A DNA stretch of 7,037 nucleotides from Planctomycetaceae bacterium UBA4655 (GTDB taxonomy: Bacteria > Planctomycetota > Planctomycetia > Pirellulales > UBA1268): assembly GCA_002405515.1 (NCBI GenBank), contig DHLZ01000087.1:1-7037 (forward strand). Reading direction: 5' to 3'. The notes beneath the pieces are model-generated. The model was given only the letters and a program-made list of their open reading frames with translations. It was not told where the DNA came from and searched no databases. Position 1 is the stretch's first letter, and every line of letters starts with the position of its first letter. Below, in pieces: positions 1 through 5,299 of this stretch. The position numbers were made by a program, and so were the translations under genes.

Positions 1-121
1 TCGCAATCCTTGCTTCGCTTGGCGTCATACGCCGGCGCCTGGGCACTGGCAGCCTCTCACGGTCAACGCTGCCTACTACGCCGAGCACGATGTTGTTGAC
101 TTTCGCATTCACATCAAATGA
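1..121. other. Ambiguous open frames at the left edge
   Basis: Two codon-aligned frames are open here and I cannot choose between them. On the plus strand, frame 2 reads to a TGA at 119-121 and ends ...VNAAYYAEHDVVDFRIHIK, which could be the C-terminus of a gene entering from the left. On the minus strand, the exactly opposed frame is also open and could begin at a GTG near 106, reading MNAKVNNIVLGVVGSVDRE, as the start of a gene leaving the window. Third-position GC is similar (about two thirds) for both. I recognise neither sequence. One or both may be noise. Confidence 0.2.
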
Positions 122-141
122 CTGACTGACATCCCGTTCAC

Positions 142-299
142 ACGGAAGCCCGAGGCGCAAGCCGAGAGGGGAGTTGGCGATGCGCAGAGAGGCGGCGTCG
201 AGTCACTGAAAAACGCTCAGAGTGGACGATGTTTTGTGAAACCACCTGGCTCTTCGCTCGACCCTGATGCCCCTCTCGGCTTGCGGCTCGGGCTTCCGT
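142..299. repeat. 30-bp inverted repeat at the edge of the tandem array
   Basis: The arm at 142-171 (ACGGAAGCCCGAGGCGCAAG onward) is the reverse complement of 270-299 with one mismatch (29 of 30). The arms are separated by 98 bp. The right arm runs into the first unit of the 48-bp tandem repeat, so the array's end sequence has an inverted copy about 100 bp away. In single-stranded form this would make a long stem. Between the arms is a smaller imperfect hairpin around 204-224 (CACTGA...TCAGAGTG). From memory, GAAGCCCGA(A/G)GCGCAAGC-like intergenic repeats are common in Pirellulaceae, but I could not check this. Confidence 0.75.
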
Positions 300-389
300 A
301 TTGGGCAACTGTTCGCCTGCAGGGAAACTTGCGGCTCGGCCTTCCGTACTGGGCAACTGTTCGCCTGCAGGGAAACTTGCGGCTCGGGC
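280..389. repeat. 48-bp tandem repeat, about 2.3 copies
   Basis: Unit 1 is 280-327 and unit 2 is 328-375. They differ at only two positions (46 of 48 identical). A third, partial copy covers 376-389, matching the first 14 bases before diverging. Each unit contains CTTGCGGCTCGG, TGGGCAACTGTTCGCC and a CTGCAG. The period is a multiple of three, so any open frame stays open and yields a 16-residue protein repeat on either strand. I regard those short reading frames as by-products of the DNA repeat, because none has a recognisable domain or ribosome binding site. The array lies just downstream of the S41 protease gene. Confidence 0.9.
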
Positions 390-413
390 CGCCCGTGTCC
401 CATCGCCGGACGC

Positions 414-427
414 TCGCTGAAAAGCGA
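414..427. other. Small perfect hairpin downstream of the protease gene
   Basis: TCGCT-GAAA-AGCGA forms a five-pair stem with a GAAA (GNRA-type) loop on the plus strand. Read on the minus strand it follows the protease stop codon by about 27 bases and has loop TTTC. There is no U-run after it in either direction, so it is not a classical intrinsic terminator. It may be an RNA 3'-end structure or chance. Confidence 0.25.
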
Positions 428-453
428 TTGATGGGCCCGCGGTGAAAACCTGC

Positions 454-2280
454 TCAGCGGCTGGCGGTGCCGCGGGCCGGCTTGGCGGCCGGCCGCTGGG
501 TCGCGCGGCGGGCGATCTGGACGCCCGTGTCGAGGCAGGTGTCGGCGCCGCGGAGATCGGCGGCTGCGACGTTGGCGTCCACCCGCATCGTGGTCTGCAC
601 CTGCACGTCGGGCTCCACGCCGACACGGCTGTAGGGATGGCCGTTGGGCGAGTAGAACTTCGCCGTGGTCAGCCGCATGCCCACGCCGGCGATCTCGAGC
701 GGAAAAATCCCCTGCACGGAGCCCTTGCCGTAGCTCCGCTGGCCGACGATCGTGCCGCGGCGGTGATCGCGGATGGCGCCGGCGAAGATCTCGCTGGCGC
801 TTGCCGACTCGCCGTCGATGAGCACGACCAGCGGGATCCGCCAGGTTCCGGGCCGGCCGGCGGAGTAGTTGAAATCTTCCTCGGGGCTGCGGCCCCGGGT
901 GGCGACGACGAGGCCGCGCTCGAGGAAGAGGTCGGCGGCATCGACGCCCGCTGTAAGCAGGCCGCCGGGATTGCCCCGCAGATCGACGATGAGCGAACGC
1001 ATGCCCGATGCGTCGAGCCTTCGCATCGCCCGGTCGAGCTCAGTGGCGGTCGTCTTCTGGAACGACGTGATCTTCAGGTAACCGACCCCGGCAGCCTGAT
1101 CCACGATCCGCGGGTCTTCGACGCTCGGCACCTCGACATGCTCGCGGCGCACGGTGATGGCCCTCGCCGGAGCCGGGCCCCGCAGCACCGCGAGCGTCAC
1201 GAGCGAACCCTCGGGGCCCTGGAGCAGCTGCGCCGCCGCATCGACCCCCATGCCTGCTATCGGCCTGCCTGCGATCCCGACGAGGTGGTCGCCCGGCCGC
1301 ACGCCCGACCGCTGGGCCGGGCTGCCCGGAATGACGTGGACGACGAGCAGGCCGTCGTCGGCCTCCTTCAGCTCGACGCCGAGGCCGACGAAGTTGCCGT
1401 CGATCTGCGAATAGAGATCGTCGAGCTGGCCGCTCGTCAGAAAGGCGGAGTATTCGTCGAGTCCCCCCATGGCCGCCGCCGCGAGCTCCATGAGCGTGGC
1501 CGCGGGCGGAATGCCGAGGTTCACCTGGGCCAGGTGCGTCAGCCACGCCGCGAAACGCTCGGCATCCTGGCGGCTTGCGACGCGGACCTGCGCCGCCATG
1601 TCGGCCACCTGGCTGCGGTAGGCGGACCGGTCGGTGTCGTTCACGGCCCTCGGCAGCGACGCCAGGAACGCAGGATCGTCGATCGCGACGTCGAGGGCGA
1701 GCCGGCCGCGGTTGGAAAGCCTGGCAAAGTCGGGCTCATCGACATAATGCGACGCGATGCGGGCCAGCAGGTCGGCGTGGAGCCGGCGGGCGTCCTGCTC
1801 GGAGAGCCGGCCGAGCCGCGAGCGGAAGCTCGTCTCCCCATAGCGACGGGCGATGTCGCAGTGGATCCTCGCGACGTCGTAGCGGTGGGCCAGGTGCGGG
1901 GCGAGCGCACCGCTGCGGGCCGCGGGCTCGCAGAGGCGGATGATGTCGCTCCACCGCCGCTGGTTTTCCATCTCGCCGGTTCGCGCGGCCAGCTCGTCGA
2001 TCGCTCCGGCCGAAAGGTGCGGTGCGGCCGCCGGGGGGGCTGGTGCCGGAAGTGCCGCCGGGACTGCCGCCGGTGCGGCGGGCGCGACCGCCCGGGGCGG
2101 CGCACCGGAGGTGGGAACCCACCGGAGAGACCCACTCTGGGCCGAGGCAGACTGCCCGAGAATTCCCGGCAGCAGGAGGATCGCGAGGACCCGAACCACC
2201 CGAGAACAACGCGGCAGGAGCCGGTCAGGGCCGGCTGGCCGCGAGCGAGACGGGTTCTTCGAAACCGGGGCGGCGGGCAC
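454..2280 (-). CDS. Exported S41 (CtpA/Prc-type) PDZ serine protease
   Basis: This is a C-terminal processing peptidase, which degrades or trims proteins outside the cytoplasmic membrane. With the chosen GTG at 2280 it has 608 residues. A signal peptide (RVVRVLAILLLPGILGQSASA, cleavage after about residue 47) is followed by a Pro/Ala-rich linker to about 87 and a helical region. The LDEYSAFL motif (about 273-280) precedes a PDZ domain (about 293-375; GLGVEL, GSPAQRSGVRPGD). The S41 core (about 398-545) holds ESASASEIFAGAI, with the middle Ser (codon 799-801) as nucleophile, and SYGKGSVQ, whose Lys (codon 724-726) is the general base. The Ser-Lys spacing of 25 residues matches Prc. The frame is open to a GTG at 2415, but that start puts 72 residues before the hydrophobic stretch and leaves 5 bp to the divergent gene. 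A GTG at 2199 would place the signal peptide at the extreme N-terminus and is equally credible. No Shine-Dalgarno sequence supports 2280 or 2199. The 660-residue frame on the opposite strand is a GC-driven shadow. Confidence 0.93.
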   Translation of the reverse strand: MPAAPVSKNPSRSRPAGPDRLLPRCSRVVRVLAILLLPGILGQSASAQSGSLRWVPTSGAPPRAVAPAAPAAVPAALPAPAPPAAAPHLSAGAIDELAARTGEMENQRRWSDIIRLCEPAARSGALAPHLAHRYDVARIHCDIARRYGETSFRSRLGRLSEQDARRLHADLLARIASHYVDEPDFARLSNRGRLALDVAIDDPAFLASLPRAVNDTDRSAYRSQVADMAAQVRVASRQDAERFAAWLTHLAQVNLGIPPAATLMELAAAAMGGLDEYSAFLTSGQLDDLYSQIDGNFVGLGVELKEADDGLLVVHVIPGSPAQRSGVRPGDHLVGIAGRPIAGMGVDAAAQLLQGPEGSLVTLAVLRGPAPARAITVRREHVEVPSVEDPRIVDQAAGVGYLKITSFQKTTATELDRAMRRLDASGMRSLIVDLRGNPGGLLTAGVDAADLFLERGLVVATRGRSPEEDFNYSAGRPGTWRIPLVVLIDGESASASEIFAGAIRDHRRGTIVGQRSYGKGSVQGIFPLEIAGVGMRLTTAKFYSPNGHPYSRVGVEPDVQVQTTMRVDANVAAADLRGADTCLDTGVQIARRATQRPAAKPARGTASR

Positions 2281-2420
2281 GGGAGCGGTCCATTCGCTGT
2301 CAGCCGCATCCGCTTGCGGCAAAGGCGGCCTGTCCTTCGACCGCCAGCGATTATGGAACACGTTTTGGCGACGGTCAAAAAACGGTGGAGCGGATCGTGG
2401 TATCCTTTCGGACACGCGTC
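2200..2420. promoter_or_regulatory. Divergent control region between protease and sigma factor
   Basis: The sigma factor starts at 2421 and the protease is transcribed the other way, so promoters for both should lie here unless the protease really begins at 2415. The stretch around 2341-2406 is the least GC-rich part and includes ATTATGGAACACG, a run of six A at 2377-2382, and TATCCT at 2401-2406. GGAAC at 2354-2358 with GTC at 2374-2376 resembles an ECF-type promoter, but the 15-base gap is shorter than usual. I cannot assign a promoter with confidence. Confidence 0.3.
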
Positions 2421-3089
2421 ATGACCGCTCCGCACGATGCCGTCGCGTCCAACGGGCCGCCCCCCGGCGGCGATGGCGACCCGCAGCCAACGCTCGAGTT
2501 GCTGGACATGGTCCGGGGCGGCGACTCCGACGCCGTCGAGCGGCTGCTGGCCAGGCACCGCTCGGTGCTCCGCCGGATGATCGACCTGCGGATGGACCGG
2601 GGTGTGCGGCACCGTGTCGATGCCAGCGACATCGTCCAGGACGTCCTGCTGGAGGCGAACCGCAGGCTTTCGGACTACCTCGCCAACCCGTCGATGCCGT
2701 TCCGGCTCTGGCTGCGGCACATGGCCCGCGACCGACTCATCGACGCCCACCGGCGGCATCGCGTCGCGGCCAACCGGAGCGTCGATCGTGAGGTCCCGAT
2801 CCAGGCCGCCGACGGCGACGACCGGTCCGAGGCGGACATGGTCAACCGCTTCACCGACCGCGAGCTGACGCCCGCGGCCGCCGCCACCTGGCACGAGCTG
2901 CAGGTTCGCTTTGCCGCGGCCGTCGAGAAGCTCGACGAGGCCGACCGGCAGATCGTCCTCCTGCGGCACTTCGAACACCTCTCGACGGCGGAGGCCGCCG
3001 ACGTGCTCGGCCTCTCGAAGCCCGCCGCCGGCATGCGATACCTCCGCGCCATGCGGCGGCTGCGGGCGCTCCTCGATGGCGTCGAGTGA
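2421..3089 (+). CDS. ECF sigma factor, planctomycete-specific subfamily
   Basis: This 222-residue alternative sigma factor would direct RNA polymerase to a dedicated promoter set. Region 2 spans about residues 42-112, with DASDIVQDVLLEANRRL (67-83) for core binding and MPFRLWLRHMARDRLIDAHR for -10 recognition. Region 4 spans about 165-218, with LDEADRQIVLLRHFEHLS and a helix-turn-helix (STAEAADVLGLSKPAAGMRY) for the -35 element. The LRRMIDLRMDRGVRHRVDAS stretch and the RLIDAHRRH motif match what I know of the planctomycete ECF group (TIGR02984 type). The upstream frame is open to 2022, but the ATG at 2421 gives the expected short N-terminal tail. No strong Shine-Dalgarno sequence is visible. 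There is no adjacent anti-sigma or zinc-finger gene. In this phylum such sigmas are often associated with Ser/Thr kinases. One kinase lies 2.2 kb away on the other strand, but nothing here links the two. The target promoters are unknown. Confidence 0.93.
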   Translation: MTAPHDAVASNGPPPGGDGDPQPTLELLDMVRGGDSDAVERLLARHRSVLRRMIDLRMDRGVRHRVDASDIVQDVLLEANRRLSDYLANPSMPFRLWLRHMARDRLIDAHRRHRVAANRSVDREVPIQAADGDDRSEADMVNRFTDRELTPAAAATWHELQVRFAAAVEKLDEADRQIVLLRHFEHLSTAEAADVLGLSKPAAGMRYLRAMRRLRALLDGVE

Positions 3090-3099
3090 AGAAAAACGC

Positions 3100-3143
3100 A
3101 GGCGGAAAAAACAGGGATGGAAGCTTCCTCGCCCGTTCCGCCT
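3100..3143. terminator. Nested inverted repeat between convergent genes
   Basis: AGGCGGAA (3100-3107) pairs perfectly with TTCCGCCT (3136-3143), and the palindrome GGAAGCTTCC (3119-3128) lies between them. The structure sits in the 56-bp gap between the sigma factor stop (3089) and the end of the DUF1559 remnant (3146), where a bidirectional terminator would be expected. On the minus strand a run of six T follows the inner palindrome. Neither arm is followed by a proper U-tract, so termination is inferred mainly from position. Confidence 0.35.
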
Positions 3144-3145
3144 CG

Positions 3146-3921
3146 TCAGTCGGCTCCGACCCGCGTCACGAGGGCGTCGTAGACCGCGGCTGCCGTCGAA
3201 TCACTGAGAAACTCCACGGAGCCGTCGGCTCGCAACTGCGCCACGACGCCGGCGTGGGAGCTCGACGGACCGTACTCCATGTCGATGGACTGGCCGCCGC
3301 CATATCGGTAGTAGGGCACGTAGTTGAGAGCATTCTCCGGGCCGGCGTACGTCGGGGCGTTGCTGGCATCGATCCGTCGTGACGTGATGCAGGCCGTCGA
3401 GCCGTCGATCCATGCGGCAGCCCCCTGTTCACGGGTCTCGGATACGAGAATCGTCCGCGACAGCCCGTCGGTGATTTCGCCGAGTCGAGTCCGCGATTGC
3501 GGGTAGATGGAGCCGTCCTGCGTGGGCGGTGTGCGAAACGCGGGTTCCCAGTAGAGGTTGCCGGCCGTGGTGGCCCCGAGGGCGACGTAATTTCGCAGCG
3601 CATACGGCAACCCGAGCGCGATGTAGAGCGGATCGGTCGCGTGGGGCGTGCCGGGGAAGGCGGGGCAACGGAAGATGGGGATGATGGTGCCCGCGACGCC
3701 GCGGTTGGTGGCGGCGAACGCCGACGTCGTCGGATCGACGAGCCGTGCGAGGCTCTGCTCCTCGAGGTATGGCAAGATCAGGGTGGTCCAGCCATGATGC
3801 TAGGCGTCGGGGGTGTCGGTCCAATTCCAGATGCCATCGACGACCGGGTCGGTGCTGCCCGCCGGCAGCCGGCCCTTGGCCGCCTCGTGCCCGTCCTGCC
3901 GGCCGATGAAGCCGCCGAGCG
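3146..3921 (-). pseudogene. DUF1559 / H-X9-DG pseudopilin-like gene, decayed
   Basis: The C-terminal two thirds of a DUF1559 protein is recognisable. It has LPAGSTDP and WTDTPDA, then, after a stop, HHGWTTLILPYLEEQSL, FRCPAFPG, LRNYVALG, GEITDGLSRTILVSE, and the diagnostic H-X9-DG (HAGVVAQLRADG) followed by SVEFLSDS. Two lesions are visible. First, a TAG at 3800-3802 lies in the same frame between TPDA and HHGW; family alignment suggests this position was a sense codon such as CAG. Second, the type IV prepilin-like N-terminus (FTLVELLVVIAIIG-type helix), normally about 40 residues before LPAG, is absent in all three minus frames, and similarity fades near 3900-3921 next to runs of seven G (3932-3938) and seven T (3952-3958). 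A 209-residue call starting at TTG 3775 would be possible but starts in mid-domain. Intact members are secreted, pseudopilin-like surface proteins of uncertain role. I judge this copy non-functional unless the stop is a sequencing error. Confidence 0.8.
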
Positions 3922-4045
3922 ATTCGAGAGCGGGGGGGCGGCGGTGTCCAGTTTTTTTCCAGGGGCGGGGCCACGCAACACGCTCCCCACGACGAGCCGT
4001 GAGATTCAGGCGATCGTGGCGGAATTCACCAAGCGCGGCGCGGTG

Positions 4046-4282
4046 ATGAAGTCCAATAATTCCGGCGTTACAGACGGCATCCCCACCCGCACGGAGCGTT
4101 TGGAATTCGGTCCGCCCACCGACCCGAATCTGATCGACAAGCTGGCGCCGTTGAAACGGGTCGGCACGGCATTCCTCGCCGACATGCCGCAGGAACCGCA
4201 GGCCCTGCTCCGCTTGGCGATCGATGAGCCCGCCGGCTGCTCGGTCATGCAGGGCACCGCGCACCACCGGGGCCTGGCATGA
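4046..4282 (+). CDS. Short hypothetical protein or gene fragment
   Basis: I do not recognise this gene. From the ATG at 4046 it encodes 78 residues (MKSNNSGVTDGIPTRTERLE...), acidic and Pro-containing, ending ...SVMQGTAHHRGLA. The frame is open far upstream (to 3497), but that part lies opposite the DUF1559 remnant. Protein-like composition begins near 3989 (TTSREIQAIVAEFTKRG), so GTG 4016 or GTG 4043 are alternative starts, or the 5' end has been lost. An 83-residue minus-strand frame (4006-4257) shares the same wobble positions, so GC3 cannot separate them. I prefer the plus strand because its product has balanced Asp/Glu/Lys, while the minus product is Ser/Arg/Cys-rich like an antisense translation. 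It ends 73 bp before the antitoxin start, and no terminator is evident between them. Confidence 0.35.
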   Translation: MKSNNSGVTDGIPTRTERLEFGPPTDPNLIDKLAPLKRVGTAFLADMPQEPQALLRLAIDEPAGCSVMQGTAHHRGLA

Positions 4283-4319
4283 TCGGCGCGGCTATGGCAG
4301 CCCCTCCCGTTGCGGCGAC

Positions 4320-4348
4320 TTGATCCGGTGGTGGCAAAAAGCTACCAT
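4320..4348 (+). promoter_or_regulatory. Candidate sigma-70 promoter of the toxin-antitoxin operon
   Basis: TTGATC (4320-4325) and TACCAT (4343-4348) each match four of six consensus bases and are separated by an optimal 17 bp. Initiation would be expected about seven bases past the -10, at or next to the antitoxin ATG at 4356, so the mRNA may be leaderless or nearly so. No Shine-Dalgarno sequence precedes that ATG, which fits. The local AT-rich stretch (GGCAAAAAGC) stands out from its surroundings. Confidence 0.5.
4329..4347. promoter_or_regulatory. Inverted repeat overlapping the -10 box, possible operator
   Basis: TGGTGGC (4329-4335), AAAAA, GCTACCA (4341-4347): seven-base arms that pair at six of seven positions around a five-base spacer. 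The right arm covers the -10 element of the candidate promoter. Antitoxins with ribbon-helix-helix-like N-termini usually repress their own operon by binding such palindromes, so this is the natural autoregulatory site. Binding is inferred. Confidence 0.45.
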
Positions 4349-4355
4349 TTGGGAT

Positions 4356-4724
4356 ATGGGCCAGCCGGTCAAGCTCAGTGACGAATTGGTTCTCGAAGCG
4401 CGGACGGTCGGGGCCGTCACGAGGCGGTCGATCGCCGGCCAGGTGGAGTTCTGGGCTCGTCTCGGCAAGTCGATCGAGCCCGTCCTTCGTGGCGACCGGG
4501 CGGTTGCGTTGCAGCGATCCGGCTCAGCCCGTTCCCTGGCCGAGAGCCTCGAGTCTGTCGATACGGACGTCGGCCGCGAACGCGTCCACAGCTACCTGCA
4601 GTCTCGGCAGTTTCCGCATTTCGAAGCCTGTCCGGCCGAGGCGGGGATGCTGATCAGGATCGACGCAGACGGCACCCGCACACGCGGGCGGTTCGTCAAC
4701 CGCGTGTTTGTTGCGGTGCGGTGA
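4356..4724 (+). CDS. ParD-like family antitoxin
   Basis: This 122-residue protein is the first gene of a two-gene toxin-antitoxin operon. Residues 5-41 (VKLSDELVLEARTVGAVTRR..., then SIAGQVEFWARLGKSIE) carry the hallmarks of the ParD-like antitoxin family (PF11903 type): a short beta strand with a LSDEL segment, then a helix ending in the Q-x-E-[FY]-W-x-R-[LI]-G-K motif. It is expected to bind the operon promoter. The middle (about 45-75) is likely a flexible linker. The C-terminal part (about 80-122; SRQFPHFEACPAEAGMLIRI, then DADGTRTRGRFVNRVFV) looks like the conserved tail I associate with longer members of this family and is the probable toxin-contacting part. The frame is open upstream to 4224, but ATG 4356 gives the family-typical N-terminus and follows the candidate promoter directly. 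The stop is 21 bp before the toxin ATG. Identification rests on motif recognition, without a database search. Confidence 0.85.
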   Translation: MGQPVKLSDELVLEARTVGAVTRRSIAGQVEFWARLGKSIEPVLRGDRAVALQRSGSARSLAESLESVDTDVGRERVHSYLQSRQFPHFEACPAEAGMLIRIDADGTRTRGRFVNRVFVAVR

Positions 4725-4736
4725 AGCGACGTGGTG

Positions 4737-4742
4737 AAGGGA
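4737..4742 (+). promoter_or_regulatory. Ribosome binding site of the zeta toxin
   Basis: AAGGGA lies three bases before the ATG at 4746. The gap is short, but this is the clearest Shine-Dalgarno-like sequence around the toxin start, and it is why I prefer ATG 4746 over the GTGs at 4731 and 4734. Confidence 0.4.
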
Positions 4743-4745
4743 CGC

Positions 4746-5291
4746 ATGGACTGGCGATCTCTTCTCGATGCGAGGCCCGTCGTGGTGGCGCTCGCCGGAT
4801 CGAACGGCGCGGGCAAGTCGACGTTTTTTCATGCCCATCTTGCTGCCACGGGCCTGCGGTTCATCAATCCCGACGAGCTCGCCGCCGAGATGGGGCTGAG
4901 AGCCTACGAGGCGGCTGACCTCGCCGCTTCCCTGCGGTCCGCTATGGTCGAGCAGAAAGAGAGCTTCGTTTTCGAGACCGTGTTCTCCGATCCTGTCGGC
5001 GAAAAGGTCTCCGAACTGGAGCAGGCCTGGCGTCGAGGAGTGCATGTCGTCGTGGTATTCATTCGCATCGATTCACCCGAGACGTCGAAACAGCGGGTTG
5101 CCATGCGTGTGATGCAGGGCGGGCACGACGTGCCGGATGACAAGCTCGACGCCCGATTCAATCGCACGCTCGCCAATCTCGATCGCGCGATCAGCACGTT
5201 GCCGGTCGTGGTTGTCTTCGACAATACGGACCTGGCCCGCCCCTTCCGGCTCGAGGCCGTCTATCGGCAGGGCCGACGCATCTGGCCGTGA
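4746..5291 (+). CDS. Zeta toxin family P-loop kinase
   Basis: This is a compact zeta-type toxin (181 residues from this ATG, 186 from GTG 4731), close to the usual length of the short COG4185-type proteins. Zeta toxins are P-loop kinases; characterised members phosphorylate UDP-activated amino sugars and so block cell-wall synthesis. Numbered from this start: Walker A GSNGAGKST at 18-26, with a strand (VVVALA) before it; FINPDELA at about 40-47, supplying the conserved acidic residue; ESFVFETVFSD at about 72-82, the substrate-side FET motif; VVVVFIRIDSPE at about 102-113; then MRVMQGGHDVPDD and ARFNRTLANL (120-145), the Arg-rich GGH-x-VP lid typical of the family; and a final strand VVVVFDNTD. 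All key residues are present, so it looks active. It is translated just after the ParD-like antitoxin and ends 8 bp from the convergent kinase gene. A non-toxic kinase role is possible, but the operon layout favours a toxin. Confidence 0.88.
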   Translation: MDWRSLLDARPVVVALAGSNGAGKSTFFHAHLAATGLRFINPDELAAEMGLRAYEAADLAASLRSAMVEQKESFVFETVFSDPVGEKVSELEQAWRRGVHVVVVFIRIDSPETSKQRVAMRVMQGGHDVPDDKLDARFNRTLANLDRAISTLPVVVVFDNTDLARPFRLEAVYRQGRRIWP

Positions 5292-5299
5292 CCCGATCT

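Noticed and set aside
280..389. CRISPR-like array
   Set aside because: The units are contiguous 48-bp tandem copies with no unique spacers, and no cas gene is present.
138..626. Short repeat-containing proteins on both strands over the 48-bp array
   Set aside because: The 48-bp period keeps frames open by chance; no domain, no ribosome binding site, and the 162-residue frame overlaps the protease C-terminus.
2354..2376. Autoregulated ECF promoter (GGAAC ... GTC) before the sigma factor
   Set aside because: The interval between the two boxes is shorter than in known ECF promoters and the sequence specificity of this sigma group is unknown to me.
442..2424. 660-residue plus-strand open frame covering the protease gene
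   Set aside because: It is antisense to a protease with all catalytic motifs; the product is His/Arg/Gly-rich without domains. Long antisense frames are expected at this GC content.
1641..2978. 445-residue minus-strand frame across the protease 5' end and the sigma factor
   Set aside because: It is a shadow of two well-supported genes on different strands and crosses their divergent starts.
3800..3802. Amber readthrough or recoding in the DUF1559 gene
   Set aside because: No suppressor tRNA or recoding structure is visible and the N-terminus is missing as well, so simple gene decay explains it better.
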